A DNA stretch of 64,000 nucleotides from Mariprofundus sp. NF (GTDB lineage Bacteria > Pseudomonadota > Zetaproteobacteria > Mariprofundales > Mariprofundaceae). The notes beneath the pieces are model-generated. The model had not been told where the DNA came from, did no database searches, and saw nothing but the letters and a program-made list of their open reading frames with translations. The stretch lies in NCBI RefSeq assembly GCF_013387455.1, contig NZ_VWNC01000007.1, forward strand, positions 93,850 through 157,849, in the 5' to 3' direction. Positions 25,730 through 34,173 of this stretch are shown one piece after another (the stretch's first letter is position 1; every line of letters starts with the position of its first letter). The position numbers and the translations under genes were made by a program.

Positions 25730-26867
25730 GGCGCAAGACTATCTCAGAAACACGCACTCTGTCACAATGCGCCGCATGCCAAGTTCATCATCAACACCAA
25801 ACAACAACGAAAAACCGCAACTGCCTGTCATTTCCCTGACTAAGCTGCAGCTGCTGATGAAAGACCGCGGTCAGCCCGCTTTTCGGGCCAAGCAGGTAAT
25901 CGACTGGCGTAATAAGGGCGTTCTTGATCCGAACGAGATGAAAAACATACCCAATGAACTGCGCAACATTCTCAATGAAGAGGTGCTCTGTGAACCTCTG
26001 CGTCTGGTACGCCGCGAATGCTCTACAGATGGCACACGCAAATATGTCTTTGCGCTTAATCGCCCACGCATGGCGGGAAAGATGGTTGAAAGTGTGCTGA
26101 TCCCTGAAGAGAGCCGTGGCACCGTCTGTATCTCTTCACAGGTCGGCTGTGTTCTCGACTGCCCATTCTGCCATACCGGCACACAGGCTTTTGAAGCCAA
26201 TCTGACGGCAGGTGAAATCGTTGCTCAGGTATTGATGATCAAAGCGGATCTACGCAATGAACCACTGGCCGAGGATCTGCACAATGAGGTCACACATATC
26301 GTCTATATGGGTATGGGTGAACCGCTGGCCAACGAAGCAGGGCTTCACGGTAGCCTGATTGCCCTGCTCTCAGATGACGGACTGAAACTCTCGCGTCGCA
26401 GAATCACGGTATCAACATCCGGACTGGTGCCCCAGATCAACAGGCTGGGGGAAGCCTTTAATGTTAATCTTGCCATCTCGCTGCACTCGGCCATCGACTC
26501 ACTTCGCGACACTCTTGTACCGATCAACAAAAAACATCCGCTCAAACAGCTGCGTGACTGCCTGAACCGGTATTCGCTGGGCAAACAGCGTCATATCACA
26601 CTGGAGTATGTGCTACTCAAAGAGACCAACGACAGAGATGAGGATATCCGAGCGCTGATCGATTTTGTCAATCCTGAGCGGGAACGGGTCAACCTCATCC
26701 AGTTTAACACCTACCCCGGCAGCCCCTATGCTGGAAGCGCAAAGGAACACATGAGCAAATTCGCGCAACAGTTGATTTCAAAAGGAATTCGTGCCACTGT
26801 AAGGCGTTCTCGCGGAGAGGATATCATGGCGGCCTGCGGACAACTGAAAGCAGAGACACCAGAATAG
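25728..26867 (+). CDS. rlmN: Dual-specificity RNA methyltransferase RlmN
   Basis: About 379 residues, close to E. coli RlmN (384). A radical SAM enzyme that methylates C2 of A2503 in 23S rRNA and of A37 in some tRNAs. The CxxxCxxC motif is 'CVLDCPFCHTG', and 'YMGMGEPLAN', 'VNLAISLHS' and the C-terminal 'RRSRGEDIMAACGQL' with the catalytic cysteine are intact. ATG 25728 was chosen because TGAGGT sits 6 nt before it; later ATGs at 25767 and 25776 lack a ribosome site. It is followed by the MTA phosphorylase gene, and then by pilF-like and rodZ genes as in many proteobacteria. Confidence 0.95.
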   Translation: MAQDYLRNTHSVTMRRMPSSSSTPNNNEKPQLPVISLTKLQLLMKDRGQPAFRAKQVIDWRNKGVLDPNEMKNIPNELRNILNEEVLCEPLRLVRRECSTDGTRKYVFALNRPRMAGKMVESVLIPEESRGTVCISSQVGCVLDCPFCHTGTQAFEANLTAGEIVAQVLMIKADLRNEPLAEDLHNEVTHIVYMGMGEPLANEAGLHGSLIALLSDDGLKLSRRRITVSTSGLVPQINRLGEAFNVNLAISLHSAIDSLRDTLVPINKKHPLKQLRDCLNRYSLGKQRHITLEYVLLKETNDRDEDIRALIDFVNPERERVNLIQFNTYPGSPYAGSAKEHMSKFAQQLISKGIRATVRRSRGEDIMAACGQLKAETPE

Positions 26868-26881
26868 TGAAGGGAGAGCAG

Positions 26882-27745
26882 ATGCAAACGCGCACGGGTA
26901 TTATTGGTGGTAGCGGATTATATGACATTCAGGGCATTGAGGTAATCGACTCACTCAATATTGATACGCCCTACGGCAAGCCTTCAGATGAACTGCTGCT
27001 GGCCAGAATAAATGGCCATGAAGTGGTCTTCCTGCCTCGCCATGGCCGCGACCATGCAACCCCACCCCATAAAATCAATTATCGCGCCAACATCTATGCC
27101 ATGAAGCTGGCAGGCGTGAATCGCATCATCTCTATCTCTGCTGTCGGCTCGCTACGACAGGAGATTGAGCCCGGTCACTTTGTTCTCGTTGATCAATTTG
27201 TCGATCGCACCCACAGCAGAGAGGGCACCTTTTTCGATGGCCCTGTTGTCGCCCATGTATCCATGGCTGATCCGGTATGCGCATGCCTGAAATCATCACT
27301 TCTGAAAGCCTGCAACAGTGCCAGCATCACTACCCATGAAAATGGCAATTATCTGGTCATGCAGGGGCCTCAATTTTCCACTCGCGCTGAATCAGAGCTC
27401 TATCGCAGCTGGGGCATGAATGTGATTGGCATGACCAACATGCCGGAAGCCAAACTGGCCCGTGAAGCAGAGATTTGCTACGCCACGGTGGCCATGAGTA
27501 CCGATTACGACTGCTGGCATGAAGAGGAGGAGGATGTCTCGGTACAATCGATCCTTGATGTCATGCGTGGCAATGGCGTTAAAGCACAGGCGATGTTGCA
27601 GAACTATTTCAATACGCTCTCAGCAGATGAGCTCTGCAGTTGTGGCTGCCCCACTGCCCTGGAACACGGTATTTTTGCCGATTTGAAAGTACAGAGTGAT
27701 GATGCAATCCGGCCGATTCATGCGCTGGTAAAGAGATTTTTATGA
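26882..27745 (+). CDS. mtnP: S-methyl-5'-thioadenosine phosphorylase
   Basis: 287 residues from ATG 26882, which has GGGAGAG upstream. A purine nucleoside phosphorylase-fold enzyme that splits methylthioadenosine to adenine and methylthioribose-1-phosphate in methionine salvage. Motifs: 'TGIIGGSGLYDI', 'PRHGRDHATPPHKINYRANI', 'EGPQFSTRAES'-like 'MQGPQFSTRAESELYRSWG' and 'VIGMTNMPEAKLAREAEICYA'. The stop overlaps the next gene by 4 nt. A spermidine-synthase-like gene near 45.5 kb is a distant relative of the enzymes that release MTA. Confidence 0.93.
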   Translation: MQTRTGIIGGSGLYDIQGIEVIDSLNIDTPYGKPSDELLLARINGHEVVFLPRHGRDHATPPHKINYRANIYAMKLAGVNRIISISAVGSLRQEIEPGHFVLVDQFVDRTHSREGTFFDGPVVAHVSMADPVCACLKSSLLKACNSASITTHENGNYLVMQGPQFSTRAESELYRSWGMNVIGMTNMPEAKLAREAEICYATVAMSTDYDCWHEEEEDVSVQSILDVMRGNGVKAQAMLQNYFNTLSADELCSCGCPTALEHGIFADLKVQSDDAIRPIHALVKRFL

Positions 27746-28524
27746 TCGGATCACCTCTCATGGCTGGTAAAAACCTGACAGTAGCACTACTGATGACTGT
27801 TGCTCTTGCAGTGACAGGCTGTGCCGGCAATCAGAAACAGACAGACCAGAACCAGAGACTGGCTGAAACCCATTACAAACTGGGGCTGGATGCCATCGGC
27901 AAAGAGGGCATGCTGCCCAAAGCCTTTGAAGAGCTGATGAAATCTAATGCCCTGCGTCCTAATCAACCCGAGGTGCTCGATGCACTGGCTTATGCCTGGC
28001 TGCTACGTGGAAACTTTGATAAAGCTGAATCCTATTACAAGCGCGCCATGCGCCATGACGCGGGTTCGGCCACAAAAAACAACTATGCCAACCTGCTCAA
28101 TAGAAGCGGACGATTTAAGGAGGCCGAGTCGATGGCGCGCGCCGCACTGGATGATCCTCGCTACCCCAATCAGGATTATGCCTTTATCAATCTTGGCGAT
28201 GCCCTGCTCGGTCAGAAAAAAGCTACTGAAGCCATCAAAGCCTACAGTCAGGCTCAGACATTCAGCCCTGATAGCCTGCTTCCCAAAATCAAGACGGCTA
28301 ACGCTTATGCAGCAGACAACCGTATGAATGAAGCACGCCTGCTCTATCAGGCACTATATAATAAAAACAACAGCAATCGCACGATTGTTGAAGGGCTTCT
28401 CACCATCCTGAAGAAACAGAATGCCAAATCACAGGCACGACAGATGCTTGAAGACTTCAACCAGAATGCCGCCTCAGTCATGGATCAGGCGTGGGCACTG
28501 GATGAGATGGAACGGTTGTATTAA
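27742..28524 (+). CDS. PilF/PilW-like TPR lipoprotein
   Basis: 260 residues with a lipoprotein signal ('VALAVTGC', Cys about residue 27) and four to five tetratricopeptide repeats, for example 'PEVLDALAYAWLLRGNFDKAESYYKRA'. PilF/PilW is the outer-membrane pilotin that helps assemble the PilQ secretin of type IV pili. The position between rlmN and rodZ is the conserved one. ATG 27742 overlaps the mtnP stop; ATG 27760 also preserves the signal peptide. Confidence 0.85.
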   Translation: MIGSPLMAGKNLTVALLMTVALAVTGCAGNQKQTDQNQRLAETHYKLGLDAIGKEGMLPKAFEELMKSNALRPNQPEVLDALAYAWLLRGNFDKAESYYKRAMRHDAGSATKNNYANLLNRSGRFKEAESMARAALDDPRYPNQDYAFINLGDALLGQKKATEAIKAYSQAQTFSPDSLLPKIKTANAYAADNRMNEARLLYQALYNKNNSNRTIVEGLLTILKKQNAKSQARQMLEDFNQNAASVMDQAWALDEMERLY

Positions 28525-28526
28525 TT

Positions 28527-29432
28527 ATGAATGATGAAGTCACAATAAAACCGGAAGAGCAGGCTTCTCCACGTCAGGTACTGCTATGCGAGATCGGTAG
28601 AAAACTCACTGAAGCAAGAGAGATGCGCGGAGAGGGCATTGATACTCCGGCACGCCTGCTGAAACTCAGCAGATCCAATCTTGTCTCTCTGGAGTCGGGA
28701 AACTGGAAAGATCTTCCCGATGAAGTCTATGCGCTGGGCTTTCTGCGCCAGTACAGCAGGCATCTGCAGCTTGATATCAGTCATGATCTGGAGCTACTTA
28801 AAAATGATCAGTATCAACTGACCAAACCGATCACCTTCCCTGACCCTGCTGTTGCACCATCAAGAAAATGGGCCTGGATTGCAGGTATCGCGTTTGTCGT
28901 TCTGTTTATCCTGTTTAATATTATTAATAGCAGTAACAGCGAAGTCGAAGCGCCCGATGCAGTGGTCGAATTCGCACCGACCATGCAATCAGAACTTGAG
29001 ACAGCAACTGTGGATGAGGCCGAGCCGGTTAGAGCTGCAGAGGAATTAGCAGTCGAGTCTACCAGTCCCGCTACTGCGAATAGCCCAACAGAAAGTCCAA
29101 CAGCCGTAGCAGACAGGCCGGCTCAAGAGAAAGAGGTCGCTATCCCGCAAAAACATCTCTACCGTTTCGAAGCTGTGAATGGCGATGTCTGGCTACAGAT
29201 ATTCCTGCCTGATGAGAGCGGCAACAAAAATAGCAAACCGCATCGTGAGGCACTGTTGAAACAGGGTTATCACGTCAATGTAAGCAGCAGCTCAGAGCGG
29301 TTATGGATCACCTGCGGCAATGCGCTGAGCCTGCGCATCAAAGTGGATGGTAAAATCGCAGCCGATACAGGCAGCTTGAGCAACAACAGAAAGATCCTGC
29401 GTGATCACCTTTTCAGCATTGGAAAACCATAA
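28527..29432 (+). CDS. rodZ: RodZ-like cytoskeletal protein
   Basis: 301 residues: an N-terminal Cro-like HTH ('LCEIGRKLTEAREMRGEGIDTPARLLKLSRSNLVSLESG' region), one membrane helix 'WAWIAGIAFVVLFILFNII' near residue 113, a Ser/Thr/Glu-rich periplasmic linker and a C-terminal DUF4115-type beta domain. RodZ links MreB to the elongation machinery and sets cell shape. It starts 2 nt after the pilF-like gene. Confidence 0.9.
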   Translation: MNDEVTIKPEEQASPRQVLLCEIGRKLTEAREMRGEGIDTPARLLKLSRSNLVSLESGNWKDLPDEVYALGFLRQYSRHLQLDISHDLELLKNDQYQLTKPITFPDPAVAPSRKWAWIAGIAFVVLFILFNIINSSNSEVEAPDAVVEFAPTMQSELETATVDEAEPVRAAEELAVESTSPATANSPTESPTAVADRPAQEKEVAIPQKHLYRFEAVNGDVWLQIFLPDESGNKNSKPHREALLKQGYHVNVSSSSERLWITCGNALSLRIKVDGKIAADTGSLSNNRKILRDHLFSIGKP

Positions 29433-29512
29433 ACCGGGAAAACAGACTTGCCATTTTCAACCATCTGCTGCATATTGCTGAGCCTTGATAAACGCTTACG
29501 AGGGGAGCTTTT

Positions 29513-30190
29513 ATGACCGCCACAGACTTTCAATCCGCACGACGCAACATGGTCGAGTACCAGATCCGCTGCTGCAAAGTACTGGATCCAACAACACTTG
29601 ATCTGATTGAGTCCATGCCTCGCGAGAATTTCCTGCCTGAACACCTGCGCAGCCTTGCTTACATGGAGGGTCACGTTCCCTTGCCAGCCAATCAGGAGAT
29701 GCTCTCACCTCTGCAGGAGGCGATGATTCTGCAATGCCTGATGCTTGAGGGTCATGAACGCGTTCTTGAGATTGGAACAGGTACAGGATTCCTTACCACG
29801 ATGCTGGCCATGCAGGCAGCTGAAGTCGTCGGTTGTGAAATTCATGCCACCCTTGCAGATCTATCTCGTGACAACATCAGTAACCACGGCATCAACAATG
29901 CCAAGGTATTGCAGGTCAATGCCATGGACCCTGATGCGATGGCTGCACTTACTGAAATGCAGCAGCCCTTTGATGTGATTGTTCTGGGCGCTTCAATCAA
30001 AGAGGTGCCGGCTCATATCCAGGCCCTGCTGGCAGAGAATGGCCAGATGATGGCCTTTATCGGCTCCAATCCTGTGGTCTCTCTGATTCACCGTCGTAAA
30101 GTTGGCAACAACGCTCAGGACGTGGGTATGTTTGAAACCCTGCTGCAGGATATGGAAGGTGTTCCGGAGTGCCGCGAATTCGTCTTCTAA
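29513..30190 (+). CDS. pcm: Protein-L-isoaspartate O-methyltransferase
   Basis: 225 residues, the normal PCMT length. It repairs isoaspartyl residues with S-adenosylmethionine. Visible landmarks: 'ARRNMVEYQIRCC' and 'MPRENFLPEHLRSLAY' at the N-terminus, 'LSPLQEAMILQCL' and the SAM motif 'VLEIGTGTGFLTTMLA'. An AGGGGAG ribosome site precedes ATG 29513. An AGAGTC...GACTCT inverted repeat follows the stop without a T-run. Confidence 0.9.
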   Translation: MTATDFQSARRNMVEYQIRCCKVLDPTTLDLIESMPRENFLPEHLRSLAYMEGHVPLPANQEMLSPLQEAMILQCLMLEGHERVLEIGTGTGFLTTMLAMQAAEVVGCEIHATLADLSRDNISNHGINNAKVLQVNAMDPDAMAALTEMQQPFDVIVLGASIKEVPAHIQALLAENGQMMAFIGSNPVVSLIHRRKVGNNAQDVGMFETLLQDMEGVPECREFVF

Positions 30191-30218
30191 GAGTCTATCG
30201 GACTCTCTTAACACTGTT

Positions 30219-30779
30219 TTGTATTTAACCATTAGAGTTCCGGCTCTTCTCACACTTCTATTGCTGGCTGCCTGTGGCGACAATCAGATTGCTGATGAAC
30301 CGCTGCAACAGAGCCAGACAACCTACTTCTTTGCAGCCACAGTCATGCTCTCTGAGTCGCAACAGTCACCACAACAGATCAGTTTTGAGCGATCCCTGCT
30401 GCCTGCTGATGGCAATGCTGTGATCTGGCAACTCGACAGCTACGACATCCCCAGCTACCGCCCTACCGGTCTGCATCTGCATCACCATCTGAAGATTACA
30501 ACAGATCCTGATATCGTAGTGCATCGTGATCAGACATTGACCCTCTATTCACCTGCTATTGCATATCCACTGGCAGTGACCAGAGCCTCCCACGCACTCT
30601 GGTTACTGATCTCACCCTCCCCTTCAACCGGCACCAGCCTCTGGATGGCCCCCTCCTTCACCCCTGATATTGCCGAGCAGGCACAACAGGAAACCCTGGA
30701 ACGTGCCAGACTTACCGAAAGCATGGCTGATGATGCCTATTTTTTCGGTTACTCCAGTAATGATGATGCGCTGGAATAG
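30219..30779 (+). CDS. Putative lipoprotein of unknown function
   Basis: About 186 residues from the TTG at 30219, chosen because it gives a compact lipoprotein signal with lipobox L-A-A-C and lies after the pcm stop; the open frame runs upstream into pcm without a convincing start. The mature part is mostly beta-strand-like ('TTYFFAATVMLSES', 'LHLHHHLKITTD') and ends in an acidic stretch. No family recognised. Confidence 0.55.
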   Translation: MYLTIRVPALLTLLLLAACGDNQIADEPLQQSQTTYFFAATVMLSESQQSPQQISFERSLLPADGNAVIWQLDSYDIPSYRPTGLHLHHHLKITTDPDIVVHRDQTLTLYSPAIAYPLAVTRASHALWLLISPSPSTGTSLWMAPSFTPDIAEQAQQETLERARLTESMADDAYFFGYSSNDDALE

Positions 30780-30810
30780 CGTGATTCGGTTCATTATCTT
30801 TTTCACTACA

Positions 30811-30831
30811 AGGGGATGAATAATCACCCCT
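30811..30831 (+). terminator. Weak hairpin after the lipoprotein gene
   Basis: AGGGG(A)TGA and TCACCCCT pair with one bulged A and an ATAA loop. The hairpin is followed only by TCTT, so termination is uncertain. Confidence 0.3.
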
Positions 30832-30874
30832 CTTGGCACTATCTGAAAGCATCATTCGCCGCTAAGCTTCGCAG

Positions 30875-31936
30875 ATGATTTTTCCAAAGACCTCCGTTTT
30901 TCACCTCAATACGACTATTTACAGATCCCTGCTGTTGATCTTGCTATTGATCACAGCTCCTCTGACATCTCAGGCAGCCAGCAAAGCACCTGATGGCACC
31001 CAGCAGGTAAGCCGTGAAGCGCTTGTTTCACTGCTTGCCAGTGAAACCGGACTTCCTGCTGATGAGTTAACTGAAATCATCAAGGATGCGGTATTTAAAC
31101 CCGGCATCATCGAAAGCATGAACAAACAGTGGGAATCACAGCCCTATGTCAAATATCGCCCACTGTTTATCAAGCAGAGCATGTCTGATAAGGGTAAAGT
31201 ATTCCTCAAAGAGAACCGTTCAACATTCGCATCGGCTGAGCAGAAATATCAGGTGGACACGGCCATTATTGCCGGGATTCTGGGCATTGAAACACGCTTT
31301 GGTGAAACCCATGGCAGCAAGCCCATTCTTGATTCACTCTACACGCTCTCTACAGGTTTCCCCAGACGGGCAAAATTTTTCCGCAGCCAGCTTGCTGCCA
31401 TTATTCAGATATCGCTTCAGGATAAACTTAAACTCAGTGAACTCAAAGGCTCCTATGCCGGTGCCTTCGGTGCCATTCAGTTTATCCCCACCTCCTTCCG
31501 CGATTTTGCCGTGGATGATGATGGGGATGGCATTCGCGATGTGTTCAACTCCAAAGCGGACATTATCGGCAGTGTTGCCAACTATTTTCAGAAACATGGA
31601 TGGCAGCACGGCAGGCCTGTCGCGCACTGGTTACCGCCACGCACCAAGTTGAATAAAACATGGAAGAAACATATTAAAGATAGCAAACCAACACATTGGG
31701 TCACGCTGGCTGATCTGCGTCGTGAGATGCCAAAGGTTTTCAACAAGATTCCATTGCCATGGTTAGAGGATGATAAAGTCAGCATCATTGAGATGCAGAC
31801 CAAAAATGGCAGACAGCTGGCACTGGTACACTATAACTTCCGGGTCATCATGCGTTACAATCCATCCTTTAATTATGCCATGGCGGTCACTGAGATTGCG
31901 GCCATGTGGGAGCGTGAAAAATTCGCTGTCGACTGA
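30875..31936 (+). CDS. mltB: Lytic murein transglycosylase B
   Basis: 353 residues with an N-terminal signal ('LLLILLLITAPLTSQAAS') and the MltB core: 'IAGILGIETRFGETHGSKP' with the catalytic Glu, 'FFRSQLAAII', 'GSYAGAFGAIQFIPTSF', 'DDDGDGIRDVFN' and 'DIIGSVANYFQKHGW'. It cleaves peptidoglycan glycan strands. Its signal peptide lacks an obvious lipobox cysteine, so it may be periplasmic and soluble. rlpA follows with its coding frame overlapping the 3' end. Confidence 0.93.
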   Translation: MIFPKTSVFHLNTTIYRSLLLILLLITAPLTSQAASKAPDGTQQVSREALVSLLASETGLPADELTEIIKDAVFKPGIIESMNKQWESQPYVKYRPLFIKQSMSDKGKVFLKENRSTFASAEQKYQVDTAIIAGILGIETRFGETHGSKPILDSLYTLSTGFPRRAKFFRSQLAAIIQISLQDKLKLSELKGSYAGAFGAIQFIPTSFRDFAVDDDGDGIRDVFNSKADIIGSVANYFQKHGWQHGRPVAHWLPPRTKLNKTWKKHIKDSKPTHWVTLADLRREMPKVFNKIPLPWLEDDKVSIIEMQTKNGRQLALVHYNFRVIMRYNPSFNYAMAVTEIAAMWEREKFAVD

Positions 31937-32760
31937 TTCCCCTCACCCTGATCAGCCTCTTCGCGATCACCATATTCACAGGCTGTAACCATCAGAAAAC
32001 CAGTCATACAAACTCACCGCCGAACAAAACTAGCGGTGCTGCAACCCTGCCTGATGGCAAAGGTGGCACATACAAAACCGGCAAGCCCTACATGGTGGCC
32101 GGGCGCTGGTATACGCCGATGCAACAGCTCACCTCTTATGATCAAACGGGTATCGCCTCATGGTATGGCGATGATTTCCATGGCAAGCTGACCGCCAATG
32201 GTGAGTCCTATAATATGTATAGTCTCTCAGCTGCGCATAAGACCATGCCGCTGCCGACGCTCGTACGTGTCACCAATCTGGAGAACGGACGCAGTGTGGT
32301 TGTACGCGTCAATGATCGCGGCCCTTTTGTAAAAAACCGCCTGATCGATCTCTCCTATGCCGCAGCCAACTCACTCGGCTTTATGGATAAGGGTACCACG
32401 CGTGTACGCGTGCAGACGCTTGATCAGAAGCCTGGTCTGCAAACCAAACCGGCAACCACCACTATTCCTGATGCCATTGCAGCCCCTAAGCCCGCTCCTG
32501 TACCCATCGCTAAAACGACCGTAGAAGAGGCCGGCATCTTCGTGCAACTGGGTGCCTTCGGATCTGAAGCCAATGCCAATCGCCTGCAGCAATCACTACA
32601 ACCGCTCTATCCGACTGTTCGCCTGCACCCGAAAAAGGTTGTCGAGAAAACCATCTACCGCGTGCGCATCGGCCCGATCGAGAACATGAAGAAGGTGGAA
32701 GAGACCGTGATTTCACTACAGAAAAACGGTTATAATCAGGCCGTCGTGGTGATTGAGTAA
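31921..32760 (+). CDS. rlpA: RlpA-like septal-ring lytic transglycosylase, probable ATT start
   Basis: About 279 residues if begun at ATT 31921. The body has the RlpA double-psi beta-barrel ('GIASWYGDDFHGKLTANGE', 'LPTLVRVTNLENGRSVVVRVNDRGPF') and a C-terminal SPOR domain (about 'FVQLGAFGSEANANRLQQ' to the end) that binds denuded septal glycan. The next canonical start, ATG 32092, would remove the signal peptide. Reading upstream gives a perfect lipoprotein signal: basic 'RCR', a hydrophobic core, then the lipobox F-T-G-C at about residue 22. The frame is closed by TGA at 31915 and has no ATG, GTG or TTG before 32092. ATT 31921 has GTGGGAG 8 nt upstream. CTG 31933 and ATT 31936 are alternatives. 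Confidence 0.85.
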   Translation: MRCRLIPLTLISLFAITIFTGCNHQKTSHTNSPPNKTSGAATLPDGKGGTYKTGKPYMVAGRWYTPMQQLTSYDQTGIASWYGDDFHGKLTANGESYNMYSLSAAHKTMPLPTLVRVTNLENGRSVVVRVNDRGPFVKNRLIDLSYAAANSLGFMDKGTTRVRVQTLDQKPGLQTKPATTTIPDAIAAPKPAPVPIAKTTVEEAGIFVQLGAFGSEANANRLQQSLQPLYPTVRLHPKKVVEKTIYRVRIGPIENMKKVEETVISLQKNGYNQAVVVIE

Positions 32761-32761
32761 T

Positions 32762-33295
32762 ATGGGCACGCGACCTCGCCTGACCGCTTTCGGTTCATCC
32801 AGGCTCGGCCCGGACAACCCTGAGTATGCGGATGTCTTTTCACTCTCCAGAGCCATTGCCGAACAGGGCTGGGATGGCATGACCGGCGGACATCAAGGCA
32901 TGATGGCCGCCTTCTCTGAAGGTATTCACGCCGGTGGCGGTCATATTCGCGGCATCACACTTGAGCGTTTCCCTACGCCACCCAATAACACACTGAGCGA
33001 AGAGATCCGTTCACGAAACTTCTTTGATCGCATGGGCACCATGATTGAGGAGGCGCAAGCCTGGCTGGTGCTGCCCGGTGGTCTTGGTACGCTGGCTGAA
33101 GTTGCCATGACCTGGGATCTGCTGGCCATTCGTGTACTTGAACCGCGTCCACTACTTCTCTATGGGCAGATGTGGGAACCTATTATTGATACGCTCTCCT
33201 CTGAGCTGGTCTTATCTGCAGACAAAGCCTTCGAATCGATTCAGATCTGCCATACACATGAGGATGTGCTCTCAGCACTCCAACCGTTTCGCTGA
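32762..33295 (+). CDS. LOG/lysine-decarboxylase-like family protein
   Basis: 177 residues from ATG 32762. A Rossmann-like protein with the LOG signature 'LPGGLGTLAEV' and 'MTGGHQGMMAAFSEGIHAGGG'; the conserved arginine segment is 'EEIRSRNFFDRMGTMIEEA'. LOG proteins are nucleoside-5'-monophosphate phosphoribohydrolases, but many bacterial members have undefined substrates. It begins 1 nt after the rlpA stop, and its TGA overlaps the RluA-family ATG. Confidence 0.85.
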   Translation: MGTRPRLTAFGSSRLGPDNPEYADVFSLSRAIAEQGWDGMTGGHQGMMAAFSEGIHAGGGHIRGITLERFPTPPNNTLSEEIRSRNFFDRMGTMIEEAQAWLVLPGGLGTLAEVAMTWDLLAIRVLEPRPLLLYGQMWEPIIDTLSSELVLSADKAFESIQICHTHEDVLSALQPFR

Positions 33296-34173
33296 TGGGT
33301 ATAACACAACCGGATTACCAGGACCTTAGCGCCACGCTCACCTCGCTTCATGCAGGCAGCCGTCTGGATCAGGCGCTGGCATTATGTTTCTCCCTCTCAC
33401 GCCGCAGGGCGCGCAAGGCCATTGATGAGGGCGGCGTCTATCTCAATCGAAAACGCTGTCGCACAGCTGGAAGAGCAGTTAAAGCCGGTGACAAGCTGCG
33501 CCTTGTCATCCTTGAAAATGAGACACTGACACCATTTGATCCTGAGCAACTTGTCTGGCAGAAACCTCCGCTCTATCTGATTAATAAACGCAGTGGCCAG
33601 TATGCGCAGGAGGCGCTGCATCGTAGTCGAGGCACGCTGCCTGATGAGCTGGCTCGCCACCTTAAACTGCTACCCAGAGATGCAGACAATTTACGGCCGG
33701 TTCACAGGCTGGACAAAGGTACATCCGGATTGATGCTCTTCGCATCCGATCCCAGAGTGCTTAATCATATTCAGAGCCTGTGGAAAATATCCGCATTCAA
33801 AACGTATCTGGCTGTTACCGAACCTGCTCCTGAGTGGGATGAGCAACGCATCACCCTGGCTATCGATAAAAACCGAGATAGCAGAGGCTGCTACCATGTT
33901 TCAGAAGCAGGACGCGAATGTGAGAGTGAAGCACGTGTGATTGAGCGGCGCGGTAATCGTGCTCTGGTTGAATTGATCCCGCATACCGGCAGAACTCACC
34001 AATTGCGTGTCCATCTTTCCGCATTAGGGTGTCCCATTCTTGGTGATGCGCGCTACGGTGGTAAAACATATGGCCGTTTAATGTTGCACGCCCAACAGTT
34101 ACGTTTGGAAACACCCGCACTGGCAAGCAGTCAGGCGTGGGAAGCCCAGCCCGAGGAGAATTGGCAATGGTAA
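33295..34173 (+). CDS. RluA family pseudouridine synthase
   Basis: 292 residues: an N-terminal S4 RNA-binding domain ('RLDQALALCFSLSRRRARKAIDEGGVYLNRKR' region) and the RluA catalytic core with 'PVHRLDKGTSGLMLFA', where the Asp of HRLD is the nucleophile, and 'PHTGRTHQLRVHLSALGCPILGD'. It isomerises uridines in rRNA or tRNA; the exact site cannot be told. It overlaps dacA by 7 nt. Confidence 0.9.
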   Translation: MGITQPDYQDLSATLTSLHAGSRLDQALALCFSLSRRRARKAIDEGGVYLNRKRCRTAGRAVKAGDKLRLVILENETLTPFDPEQLVWQKPPLYLINKRSGQYAQEALHRSRGTLPDELARHLKLLPRDADNLRPVHRLDKGTSGLMLFASDPRVLNHIQSLWKISAFKTYLAVTEPAPEWDEQRITLAIDKNRDSRGCYHVSEAGRECESEARVIERRGNRALVELIPHTGRTHQLRVHLSALGCPILGDARYGGKTYGRLMLHAQQLRLETPALASSQAWEAQPEENWQW

